This document shows, one piece after another, positions 1 through 5,280 of a stretch of 7,500 bases of DNA. Origin of the DNA: Oscillospiraceae bacterium (lineage in GTDB: Bacteria; Bacillota; Clostridia; Oscillospirales; Ruminococcaceae); the NCBI GenBank assembly GCA_003512525.1, contig DOQG01000053.1, positions 24,524-32,023 of the forward strand, in the 5' to 3' direction. Both the position numbers and the translations under genes were made by a program. Position 1 is the stretch's first letter. Each line of letters starts with the position of its first letter. Below the pieces are notes generated by a model. It was not told the origin of the DNA, ran no database searches, and saw nothing but the letters and a program-made list of their open reading frames with translations.

Positions 1-8
1 ACCCGAGA

Positions 9-36
9 AGTGCTATCCGACAAATAGCACTATCGG
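9..36. other. Hairpin with possible pseudoknot
   Basis: An 8-bp perfect stem (AGTGCTAT at 9-16 with ATAGCACT at 24-31) encloses the loop CCGACAA. The loop's CCGA (17-20) is complementary to TCGG at 33-36, so an H-type pseudoknot could form. No T-run follows it, so it is not an obvious terminator. Its gene context lies left of the window and cannot be judged. Confidence 0.35.
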
Positions 37-109
37 TAGCCTGCTGTCAACGATAATTACTAAAACATTATGACAGAAGTGTACTAAAGTCAGACTTTCT
101 CCACATACC

Positions 110-152
110 AAAAAAGTGAGCCGAGCGCACTATTCTTTGTGCTTCGACTCAC
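110..152 (-). terminator. Strong intrinsic terminator, probably bidirectional
   Basis: The long stem is GTGAG (116-120) with CTCAC (148-152), then CGA with TCG, then GCAC with GTGC, interrupted by one mismatch and one bulge. Read on the minus strand it is followed by six T (plus-strand A-run 110-115). On the plus strand a T-rich stretch follows from 153. It can act as a second stop for the minus-strand tRNA operon and as the end of a plus-strand gene lying left of the window. Confidence 0.7.
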
Positions 153-205
153 TTTCTCTTTTTCCGGGTTGTGTTACAGCCCCTTAAAAAGTGTTCATAT
201 AAAGC

Positions 206-232
206 AAAAACGCCGTGAATATTTCCACGACG
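206..232 (-). terminator. Intrinsic terminator of the tRNA operon
   Basis: On the minus strand a 7-bp stem (CGTCGTG with CACGGCG, one G-T pair) with an 8-nt loop is followed by TTTTTG. It starts 9 nt after the CCA end of tRNA-Gly, where the terminator of this operon is expected. Confidence 0.75.
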
Positions 233-240
233 AATTTTTC

Positions 241-316
241 TGGAGCGGATTACGAGGCTCGAACTCGCTACCTCCACCTTGGCAAGGTGGCGCTCTACCA
301 GATGAGCTAAATCCGC
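241..316 (-). tRNA. tRNA-Gly (GCC)
   Basis: This is a 76-nt cloverleaf on the minus strand. The acceptor stem is GCGGATT with AATCCGC, and the 3' end CCA is encoded at 241-243. The anticodon stem CCACC/GGTGG encloses the loop TTGCCAA with anticodon GCC. The T-loop is TTCGAGC. It is the last gene of a four-tRNA operon and sits directly before the terminator at 206-232. Confidence 0.97.
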
Positions 317-325
317 ATATTTAAT

Positions 326-401
<76 letters not shown>

Positions 402-417
402 AGAAATCCATTAAAAA

Positions 418-494
418 TGGCGACCTGGATGGGACTCGAACCCACGACCTCCGCCGTGACAGGGCGGCGTTCTAACCAACTGAACTACCAGGCC
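418..494 (-). tRNA. tRNA-Asp (GTC)
   Basis: This is a 77-nt cloverleaf on the minus strand. The acceptor stem GGCCTGG pairs with CCAGGTC (one G-T pair), the discriminator is G, and CCA is encoded at 418-420. The anticodon stem CCGCC/GGCGG encloses the loop CTGTCAC with anticodon GTC. It is second in the operon and only 2 nt separate it from tRNA-Val. Confidence 0.97.
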
Positions 495-496
495 AT

Positions 497-572
497 TGGT
501 GGAAACTATAGGGCTCGAACCTATGACCCTCTGCTTGTAAGGCAGATGCTCTCCCAGCTGAGCTAAGCTTCC
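497..572 (-). tRNA. tRNA-Val (TAC)
   Basis: This is a 76-nt cloverleaf on the minus strand. The acceptor stem GGAAGCT pairs with AGTTTCC (one G-T pair), and CCA is encoded at 497-499. The anticodon stem TCTGC/GCAGA encloses the loop CTTACAA with anticodon TAC. It is the first gene of the tRNA operon, roughly 90 nt downstream of the predicted transcription start. Confidence 0.97.
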
Positions 573-668
573 ACATAAAAGGTTTTGATCTGAAACACTC
601 ATCTTAAGCACTCACGTTACCGCTTGTCTTTCGTTTTGTGTTTTGTTCTCGCCACCTGACAGTAATAT

Positions 669-697
669 ATTTTACACGAAATCCACCCGTTTGTCAA
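669..697 (-). promoter_or_regulatory. Sigma-A promoter of the tRNA operon, with UP-like A-rich element
   Basis: On the minus strand there is a perfect -35 TTGACA (697-692), a 17-nt spacer and the -10 TAAAAT (674-669), so transcription should start near 662. Immediately upstream of the -35 (about 698-720) the minus strand is rich in A-tracts, as in UP elements of stable-RNA promoters. Position and orientation fit the Val-Asp-Phe-Gly operon. Confidence 0.85.
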
Positions 698-781
698 CAC
701 TTTTTTTCATATTTTTATCGTTTTGTGATATTTTTGATTATTTTTTCCGATTTTACGCTTTTTTTGTGCATTTAGTACAAG

Positions 782-819
782 TATAATACTCTTTTTTGCG
801 GTAACAATACTAAAAGAGT
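782..819 (+). promoter_or_regulatory. Promoter and inverted repeat upstream of the DUF378 gene
   Basis: A perfect -10 TATAAT lies at 782-787, but no good -35 is visible 16-18 nt upstream (only T-runs). Immediately downstream an 8-bp perfect inverted repeat (ACTCTTTT 788-795, AAAAGAGT 812-819) spans the expected start point near 794. That placement suits an operator for a regulator, or an activator-dependent promoter. The leader beyond it has further weak hairpins at 826-849. Together with the tRNA promoter this fills the 305-base gap between tRNA-Val and the DUF378 gene. Confidence 0.45.
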
Positions 820-877
820 GCATATGTGATGCAAAATCACGGCATTCACGTTTAACGGAAGGACGGTAACGGTAATT

Positions 878-1108
878 ATGCTTGACAAGATAGCTCTTTT
901 CATACTGCTTGTAGGCGGACTCAACTGGGGACTTGTCGGTCTGTTCGGGTTTGATGTAATAGCCTGGGCATTCGGCGGAAGCGCAAGTATTATAAGCAGA
1001 ATACTTTATATAGTAGTAGCGCTTTCAGCAATATGGTGTATATCACTTTTCTTCAGACAAAACGAAGTTATAGACACCGGCAGAGATACAAACGAAATGC
1101 ACAACTGA
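878..1108 (+). CDS. DUF378 family small membrane protein
   Basis: This 76-residue protein has two predicted membrane helices, at about residues 5-27 and 38-58. The family signature is clear: LVGGLNWGLVGLFGFDVIAW followed by an SRILYIVVALSAIW segment. DUF378 (B. subtilis YuzA-like) proteins are short inner-membrane proteins with no established biochemical role. The C-terminal tail (residues 60-76) is polar and presumably faces the cytoplasm or outside. The start is the only good ATG. The closest ribosome-site-like sequence, GGAAGGA at 857-863, is 14 nt away, longer than usual, so translation may be weak or leader-dependent. A single-gene unit is likely, ending at the hairpin 1116-1141. The family call is firm; function is unknown. 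Confidence 0.9.
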   Translation: MLDKIALFILLVGGLNWGLVGLFGFDVIAWAFGGSASIISRILYIVVALSAIWCISLFFRQNEVIDTGRDTNEMHN

Positions 1109-1115
1109 TAAATTG

Positions 1116-1141
1116 ACACCGTACCTAGGCAGGTACGGTGT
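1116..1141 (+). terminator. Probable terminator after the DUF378 gene
   Basis: An 11-bp perfect stem (ACACCGTACCT 1116-1126 with AGGTACGGTGT 1131-1141) has the 4-nt loop AGGC, 8 nt after the stop codon. The downstream tract is only loosely T-rich, with no clean T-run, so termination may be partial or bidirectional. The sigma-E-like promoter of spoIIID starts immediately after it. Confidence 0.55.
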
Positions 1142-1143
1142 TA

Positions 1144-1172
1144 TCATATTCTCCCCTTTTACAGCATATATT
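1144..1172 (+). promoter_or_regulatory. Sigma-E-type promoter for spoIIID
   Basis: TCATATT (1144-1150) fits the sigma-E -35 pattern KMATATT exactly. After a 14-nt spacer, CATATATT (1165-1172) matches the -10 pattern CATACAnT except at one position. Start of transcription would be near 1179. Known biology supports it, because spoIIID belongs to the mother-cell sigma-E regulon in B. subtilis. The assignment is by pattern only. Confidence 0.65.
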
Positions 1173-1186
1173 TGAGCAAACGATAT

Positions 1187-1208
1187 GCACGGTTGTGATA
1201 AACCGTGC
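1187..1208 (+). promoter_or_regulatory. Leader hairpin of spoIIID
   Basis: An 8-bp perfect inverted repeat (GCACGGTT 1187-1194, AACCGTGC 1201-1208) with the loop GTGATA lies between the predicted transcription start and the ribosome site at 1217-1224. It could be an mRNA stem-loop affecting stability or translation, or a DNA operator. No T-run follows, so it is not a terminator. Confidence 0.5.
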
Positions 1209-1231
1209 CGTCTTATGAAAGGGGCGATTTT

Positions 1232-1507
1232 GTGAAAGCCGGAACAATAACGGTACCGGATACGAAACGTGAAAGATGTGTTATACTCGGAGAATATATA
1301 ATAGATAATAATGCGACGGTAAGGAGCACCGCAAAAGTTTACGGAATAAGTAAAAGCACCGTGCACCAGGATGTTACGGTCAGGCTTGCTAAAGTAGACC
1401 CTCACCTTGCAAAGAGTGTAAAGGCAGTATTGCAAAAAAATAAGGATGAACGGCATATACGCGGCGGACTTGCCACAAAGTTGAAATATCAAAGCAGTTT
1501 AAAATGA
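1232..1507 (+). CDS. spoIIID: Sporulation transcriptional regulator SpoIIID
   Basis: This 91-residue DNA-binding protein controls mother-cell gene expression after engulfment, activating or repressing sigma-E-dependent genes. It has the family layout. A helix-turn-helix at about residues 29-48 contains AKVYGISKSTVHQDV. It is followed by the RLAKVDPHLAKSVKAVL helix and the conserved basic tail RHIRGGLATKLKY at about 74-86. Length matches the about 93-residue B. subtilis protein. I chose the GTG at 1232 because AAAGGGG (1218-1224) sits 7 nt upstream; an in-frame GTG at 1205 falls inside the leader hairpin and has no ribosome site. It has its own sigma-E-like promoter and a strong terminator, so it appears monocistronic. 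This gene makes an endospore-forming Clostridia host very likely. Confidence 0.95.
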   Translation: MKAGTITVPDTKRERCVILGEYIIDNNATVRSTAKVYGISKSTVHQDVTVRLAKVDPHLAKSVKAVLQKNKDERHIRGGLATKLKYQSSLK

Positions 1508-1514
1508 TACATAG

Positions 1515-1558
1515 ACCGCTGTAGGAGTCTGTCAGGCATTAACCTATGGCGGTTTTTT
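1515..1558 (+). terminator. Intrinsic terminator of spoIIID
   Basis: An 11-bp stem (1515-1525 with 1543-1553, including two G-T pairs: ACCGCTGTAGG with CCTATGGCGGT) and a 17-nt loop is followed by a six-T run (1553-1558), a few bases after the spoIIID stop. Confidence 0.8.
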
Positions 1559-1798
1559 CTGCTTAGTTATATTTTCTGATGATTTATAAGCTTGGAGTAT
1601 ACTCTCCGTTCCTTCCACCCGGAAACACATTATGTCAAGCTTTTTTCAATCGGACAAATTTCTGTTACCATAACGATCTCTTGATTTCGTTGTATATCTG
1701 TTATTATGCTTTTCTGTCTGTGTCAATAGTTTTTGCGGTTTCATTTATAAGCTAAAGCTTTGAGGTGTCGCAAACGGCTTGGTTATGTGATTTATGCA
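1559..1798. other. Intergenic stretch without a recognisable gene
   Basis: No open frame here has a ribosome site or recognisable protein. It contains a 10-bp perfect palindrome GAGTATACTC (1595-1604), two copies of ATTTATAAGCT (near 1582 and 1744) and two minus-strand TTGACA boxes (1638-1633 and 1726-1721) without convincing -10 partners. It separates core sporulation genes from the recombinase module, so one edge of the accessory module could lie here. No attachment site can be identified from this window alone. Confidence 0.4.
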
Positions 1799-1829
1799 AA
1801 ATCTCCCCACACTGTCTGAATGCGGAGAG
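1799..1829 (-). terminator. Weak terminator after the XRE repressor gene
   Basis: On the minus strand TCTCCGCA pairs imperfectly with TGTGGGGAGA (one G-G mismatch) and is followed by TTTTG. It lies 11 nt past the stop of the repressor gene. The short T-run and mismatch make it a modest candidate. Confidence 0.4.
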
Positions 1830-1839
1830 AAATAATTTG

Positions 1840-2202
1840 TTATCGGGATTTTCTCTTGAACAGCAGTTCCTTGTTCATACGCAAGCTCTTTTTTATCGAG
1901 TTTGCTGTATCGAATATCACGGACTTTTCATATGTACTGCAATCGGAAAACAGCTCCCGCAATTCCGAAGAACAATCACCGCTGTTCTGCACATTGCCGA
2001 ATAGAAGTCTGTCAACTGTGACATTCAAAGCATTTGCAATATTTACAATTGTTTCAAGACTTGCTTTGCTCTTGCCGGTTTCAATGTTACTGATATATGG
2101 CACTGACAAATCAACAAGTTCAGCCAAATCAGACTGAGATATTTCACGTTCAACACGAACAGCCTTGATTATTCTTCCCATTCTTTCATAGTTAAATCTC
2201 AT
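1840..2202 (-). CDS. XRE-family transcriptional regulator (Cro/CI-type HTH)
   Basis: This 120-residue cytoplasmic DNA-binding protein is a likely repressor. Residues about 8-66 form a classic HTH_3 domain: MGRIIKAVRVEREISQSDLA, then VDLSVPYISNIETGKSKASL, then IANALNVTVDRLL. The rest (about 70-120) is a charged tail ending in KRKSR, possibly for dimerisation, that I do not recognise. The start is the ATG at 2202, since GGAGGTGAG (2215-2207) lies 8 nt upstream. The longer frame beginning with TTG at 2217 would start inside that ribosome site. It is divergent from the serine recombinase. A 9-bp inverted repeat in the shared promoter region overlaps its own -10, which suggests autoregulation and control of the recombinase operon, as in phage and conjugative-element immunity modules. 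Its specific target is inferred, not shown. Confidence 0.92.
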   Translation of the reverse strand: MRFNYERMGRIIKAVRVEREISQSDLAELVDLSVPYISNIETGKSKASLETIVNIANALNVTVDRLLFGNVQNSGDCSSELRELFSDCSTYEKSVIFDTANSIKKSLRMNKELLFKRKSR

Positions 2203-2263
2203 AGTTCTCACCTCCAATCTGTAGCCTGAATTGGATGTGTCTGAATTATTTTTCTCATTTTAT

Positions 2264-2293
2264 AACCATAAGGATAGGATTATACTTATGGTT
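2264..2293. promoter_or_regulatory. Divergent operator: 9-bp perfect inverted repeat
   Basis: AACCATAAG (2264-2272) and its exact inverse CTTATGGTT (2285-2293) are separated by 12 bp. The half-site centres are 21 bp apart, two helical turns on one face of the DNA, as expected for a dimeric HTH repressor. It lies between the divergent repressor and recombinase genes and covers the repressor's -10. Binding by the adjacent XRE protein is inference. Confidence 0.65.
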
Positions 2294-2307
2294 TATTTTC
2301 TTTTAAA
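2279..2307 (-). promoter_or_regulatory. Sigma-A promoter of the XRE repressor gene
   Basis: On the minus strand: -35 TTTAAA (2307-2302, 4 of 6 consensus bases), a 17-nt spacer and a perfect -10 TATAAT (2284-2279). The leader to the start codon is about 70 nt. The -10 lies within the inverted repeat 2264-2293. Confidence 0.6.
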
Positions 2308-2318
2308 GGAAAATGGGC

Positions 2319-2335
2319 TATACTGGATATACAAT
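2319..2335 (+). promoter_or_regulatory. Candidate -10 boxes for the recombinase operon
   Basis: TATACT (2319-2324) and TACAAT (2330-2335) are good -10 candidates 20-30 nt before the recombinase start, and a further TATACT lies at 2281-2286 inside the operator. None has a convincing -35 at 16-18 nt, so the promoter may be weak or need an activator. The exact start point cannot be chosen by eye. Confidence 0.35.
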
Positions 2336-2355
2336 ACAACGCTGAGGTGATAGCT

Positions 2356-4224
2356 ATGCTTGAAAGTGAAGCAACCGTTTCAAATAAAGAATTGCAACGC
2401 GAAAAAATCAGGGAACGCTACAAAGGCTCAAATTCTGAATTGCTTGAAGTAATTCCGGGAAAGAAAGCGGCTGATTATTGTGACGACATTGAAAGGCGTG
2501 TAGCTGTATATGTAAGAGTATCTACCGATAATCTGCAACAAACCAGCTCGTATGAACTGCAGAAGAACTACTATGAAGAAAAAGTCAGTAAAAATCCATA
2601 TTGGACATTTGTAGGTATATATGCAGATGAAGGTATATCCGGCACTTCTTTACAGCACCGTGATTCCTTTAATCGTATGATAGAAGATTGCAAGGCAGGG
2701 AAAATTGATATGATAATTACAAAAAGCGTTTCCCGTTTTGCTAGAAATATCGTAGATTGCATAAGCATCGTAAGACAGCTTTCCTGTTTAAAAAATCCCG
2801 TAGGCGTACGATTTGAAACAGAAGGTATTTATACCCTGAACGACAACACAGAAATGAGCCTTAGCTTCACCGCAACAATAGCTCAGGAGGAGTCACATAT
2901 AAAAAGCTCCATTATGAACGCCTCTGTTGAAATGCGTTTCGGTAGAGGTATTGTGCTAACACCCGTTCTGCTCGGTTACGACCACAATGAGGACGGAAAA
3001 CTGACTATCAATGAAAGCGAAGCCAAAACAGTAAGGCTCATATTTTTTATGTATCTGTATGGCTATTCTTGTAAGGATATAGCAAATTCTCTGACTGAAC
3101 TCGGAAGGCGGACAAAGAAAGGAAATACGATATGGAACGCCGGGAGTGTTCTGGAGATATTGAGAAACGAACGCTATTGCGGCGAAATACTCACCAGAAA
3201 AACCTATACGCCAAGCTATTTGGATCATAAATCAAGGAAAAACCGTGGGGAACGAGCTCAGCACCGATGGAAAGGCGAACATGAGCCGATTATTTCCAAA
3301 GATGATTTTATTGCTGTTCAGCATCTTATAAACAATGCAAAATACGGAAACAAGGGTATTCTTCCTGAGTTGAAAGTTATACCCGAAGGCACATTGAAGG
3401 GCTTTATCTCCATAAATCCTCGATGGGCGGGTTTTAAAGTTGACGATTATCTTTACATTGCTAAAACTGTTTGCAACGAAGATGAACAAAGAAAAAACGG
3501 TACCTTTCAGGTTGAAGCGAATGGCGGAGATTTTGATTACAGAGGTTTTGAAATTGCGAGAGAGCAGTTTTTTAACAATTCCGATAAGCTATCTGTTACA
3601 TTCTCCTTGAAATCAATGAAGTTCAGCTATAACTGCGTAAAAAAACTCCCCGACACACAATTTATAGAACTTCTCATTCACCCGTTAAAAAAGCTGTTGA
3701 TAGTCCGTGCAGCTGACAGCAAAAATAAGAACGCTATGAAATGGTTGTTTCTCAACGAAAAAAGAAAATTCATCTCACGACCCGTAAGCGGTACGGCGTT
3801 TTTAAAAACGATTTACAACCTGCTCGGTTGGAATGAAAGTTGTAAATATCGTGTCCGCGGAATACGAAAACAAAATGCCGATGAAAATTTGATTATATTC
3901 AACCTTGAAGAAACAGAATTATATTTGCCGAAGGATAACGGACTCTGTACCGATGATGATAAAGTAACCTCTCTTGCCGAAACTGGTAAATCGGTTATTG
4001 CATATCCGTCAGCGTGGGCAGATAATTTCGGCAGTAATTATTATCATCATTCACAGGCAGAAGAACTGCAAAGGATGAAAAAGGAACAAGATTGGAATAT
4101 GCAGCAGGAAATAACATCATTTTCCGATTACCTTGACCTGAATGTCACAAGCAGAGAAGAAGTGGAAGATAATATACTGACCCTTATCGATAATATAAAG
4201 ATGGAGGAAAACAACGATGGATAA
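2356..4224 (+). CDS. Large serine recombinase with unusual C-terminal domain
   Basis: This 622-residue site-specific recombinase cuts and rejoins DNA through a serine-phosphate link. The resolvase domain (about 48-190) shows RVAVYVRVST with catalytic Ser56, DEGISGTS, and KSVSRFARN with the active-site arginines. The Recombinase domain (about 195-310) includes LLGYD, SEAKTVRLIFFMY and the ILRNERYCGEILTRKTY segment. A typical zinc-ribbon (paired CxxC motifs) should follow, but no CxxC is present. Instead residues about 398-525 form a domain shared with orf2 and orf3, followed by a YPSAWADNFG motif also present in orf2, and a C-terminal acidic helix. The start is ATG 2356, with GAGGTGAT at 2344-2351. 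The alternative GTG 2347 lies inside that ribosome site. The first gene of a five-gene operon, it overlaps orf2 by 8 nt. It probably excises, integrates or inverts DNA; the substrate sites are not identified. Confidence 0.93.
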   Translation: MLESEATVSNKELQREKIRERYKGSNSELLEVIPGKKAADYCDDIERRVAVYVRVSTDNLQQTSSYELQKNYYEEKVSKNPYWTFVGIYADEGISGTSLQHRDSFNRMIEDCKAGKIDMIITKSVSRFARNIVDCISIVRQLSCLKNPVGVRFETEGIYTLNDNTEMSLSFTATIAQEESHIKSSIMNASVEMRFGRGIVLTPVLLGYDHNEDGKLTINESEAKTVRLIFFMYLYGYSCKDIANSLTELGRRTKKGNTIWNAGSVLEILRNERYCGEILTRKTYTPSYLDHKSRKNRGERAQHRWKGEHEPIISKDDFIAVQHLINNAKYGNKGILPELKVIPEGTLKGFISINPRWAGFKVDDYLYIAKTVCNEDEQRKNGTFQVEANGGDFDYRGFEIAREQFFNNSDKLSVTFSLKSMKFSYNCVKKLPDTQFIELLIHPLKKLLIVRAADSKNKNAMKWLFLNEKRKFISRPVSGTAFLKTIYNLLGWNESCKYRVRGIRKQNADENLIIFNLEETELYLPKDNGLCTDDDKVTSLAETGKSVIAYPSAWADNFGSNYYHHSQAEELQRMKKEQDWNMQQEITSFSDYLDLNVTSREEVEDNILTLIDNIKMEENNDG

Positions 4225-4882
4225 TATTCAGCTTACTACAATGACAAACGTTCCTCAGCTTCCGTGCTATAACAATGAGGCTGATATAATTAAGGATGAC
4301 TCGTTCAGCTATGATGGGTATCAGGTTGTACGAAGCGAATTTTTCGCCCATATTTCAGAACCTTCCATAAGCTTTAACAACTGTAAAGTAACACTGAATA
4401 CAGCATGTATGAAAAAATTGCCCAATGTGAGTTATATTCAGTTTCTTGTAAATGCCGAACAAAAGAAAATTGCCGTAAAAGCTTGCACGGAAGATGAAAA
4501 GGATTCATTTCTGTGGTGCAATTCCAAGCGCAAGCCACGTCCCATTACTTGCAGGATTTTCTTTGCGAAGATCGTCAGCCTTATGGAATGGAATCCGCAG
4601 CACCGATATAAAATTCTTGGGAAAATCATAAAAACGGGTGATGACTATCTGATATTATTTGACCTCAATGCAACCGAGGTATATCAGCGTATTGTTAAGG
4701 ACGGCGAAAGGCCTAAGACTTCCCGTTCGCCGATATTCCCGAAGGACTGGCAAAATCAATTCGGATTACCCGTTGAGGAACACAAAAAACTTCTTCAGAT
4801 AAATGTATTTGACGGATATACCGTGTTCGGCATAGAAAACGAAAAACGCAACGAAACACTTGATAAGCCTATTGAAATATAA
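4217..4882 (+). CDS. Stand-alone paralogue of the recombinase C-terminal domain (orf2)
   Basis: This 221-residue protein of unknown function aligns by eye with the recombinase C-terminal half over nearly its whole length. Paired segments are SYDGYQVVRSEFF with DYRGFEIAREQFF, MKKLPNVSYIQFLVNAEQKK with VKKLPDTQFIELLIHPLKK, the region around LMEWNPQHRYKILG with LLGWNESCKYRVRG, and FPKDWQNQFG with YPSAWADNFG. It has no catalytic serine domain, signal peptide or membrane segment. The alternating hydrophobic strands around KKLPNVSYIQFLVNAEQKKIAVKA resemble AbrB/SpoVT-type beta folds. That resemblance is a guess from pattern, not a match. Ribosome site GGAGG (4203-4207) is 9 nt from the ATG, and the start overlaps the recombinase stop by 8 nt, suggesting coupled translation. 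A DNA-binding or directionality-factor-like partner of the recombinase is the natural hypothesis. Confidence 0.85.
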   Translation: MDNIQLTTMTNVPQLPCYNNEADIIKDDSFSYDGYQVVRSEFFAHISEPSISFNNCKVTLNTACMKKLPNVSYIQFLVNAEQKKIAVKACTEDEKDSFLWCNSKRKPRPITCRIFFAKIVSLMEWNPQHRYKILGKIIKTGDDYLILFDLNATEVYQRIVKDGERPKTSRSPIFPKDWQNQFGLPVEEHKKLLQINVFDGYTVFGIENEKRNETLDKPIEI

Positions 4883-4934
4883 CCATTACAGGAGGGACTT
4901 TAAATGCAGGACACAACTTGTGATAAGCCTATTG
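4861..4934. repeat. 14-bp direct repeat across the orf2/orf3 junction
   Basis: TGATAAGCCTATTG occurs at 4861-4874 and again at 4921-4934, offset by exactly 60 nt. Both copies are read in the same frame as DKPI, once at the orf2 C terminus and once at the orf3 N terminus. The sequences between and after the copies are not otherwise alike. Confidence 0.8.
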
Positions 4935-5278
4935 CTGTAATTGATTTTGCTAATAATCGTATACGAATACATAAAAAGACGATACTTTCGCTTGGTTCTC
5001 CCGAAAGCATTCTGCTTCTCATAAATCCTGAAAAGCTGACGCTCGGAATAATGGGTTGCGCTAATGATATGCAAGGCTCACATCGTATTCGTTTGCACCC
5101 AAAGCATTGCTATGAGCTTTACAGCAAATCGCTTGTTATGGCGATGAAAAAGGCTTTCTCCTATTGGGACGGAGAAAAAAGCTATCGTCTGACAGGCGAT
5201 TATATAAACACTGAAGGAATTGCTTGTTTTAATTTATCCGAGTCAGTTCCGATAAAACCGGATGAGGTTGAATTGTAA
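4904..5278 (+). CDS. Small third member of the recombinase C-terminal domain family (orf3)
   Basis: This 124-residue protein of unknown function is a shorter, more diverged version of the domain seen in orf2 and the recombinase C terminus. Shared elements in order are the strand IRIHKKTIL, the LGSPESILLLINPEKLTLGI segment at about 30-49 (compare KKLPNVSYIQFLVNAEQKKIAV), AFSYWDGEKSYRLTGDYI at about 85-101, and IACFNLSES at about 106-114. No other domain, signal peptide or membrane helix is visible. The ATG has a strong ribosome site GGAGGG (4891-4896) at 7 nt and follows orf2 by 21 nt. Its N-terminal DKPI is encoded by the second copy of a 14-bp repeat whose first copy encodes DKPI at the end of orf2. 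DNA binding is inferred only from kinship with the recombinase domain. Confidence 0.8.
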   Translation: MQDTTCDKPIAVIDFANNRIRIHKKTILSLGSPESILLLINPEKLTLGIMGCANDMQGSHRIRLHPKHCYELYSKSLVMAMKKAFSYWDGEKSYRLTGDYINTEGIACFNLSESVPIKPDEVEL

Positions 5279-5280
5279 TT

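Noticed and set aside
21..50. Possible minus-strand promoter with TTGACA at 50-45
   Set aside because: No acceptable -10 at 16-18 nt (CTATTT/TATTTG only), and the -10 area overlaps a hairpin; nothing downstream is visible.
1043..1492. 149-codon open frame on the minus strand opposite spoIIID and the DUF378 3' end
   Set aside because: It is antisense to two recognised genes and to a terminator, has no ribosome site, and its protein shows no recognisable family.
1696..1726. Possible minus-strand promoter (TTGACA at 1726-1721)
   Set aside because: The best -10-like box, TAATAA, is only 14 nt away, and boxes at 16-18 nt do not match. There is also no gene or stable RNA downstream on that strand.
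1580..1755. Repeated ATTTATAAGCT and the palindrome GAGTATACTC as attachment sites of the recombinase
   Set aside because: The matches are short in AT-rich DNA, and no partner site is visible at the other side of the module, so an attachment site cannot be supported.
1765..2137. Two overlapping plus-strand open frames of 79 and 105 codons
   Set aside because: They lie opposite the XRE repressor gene, which has a clear HTH domain and ribosome site; the plus-strand products look like shadow translations.
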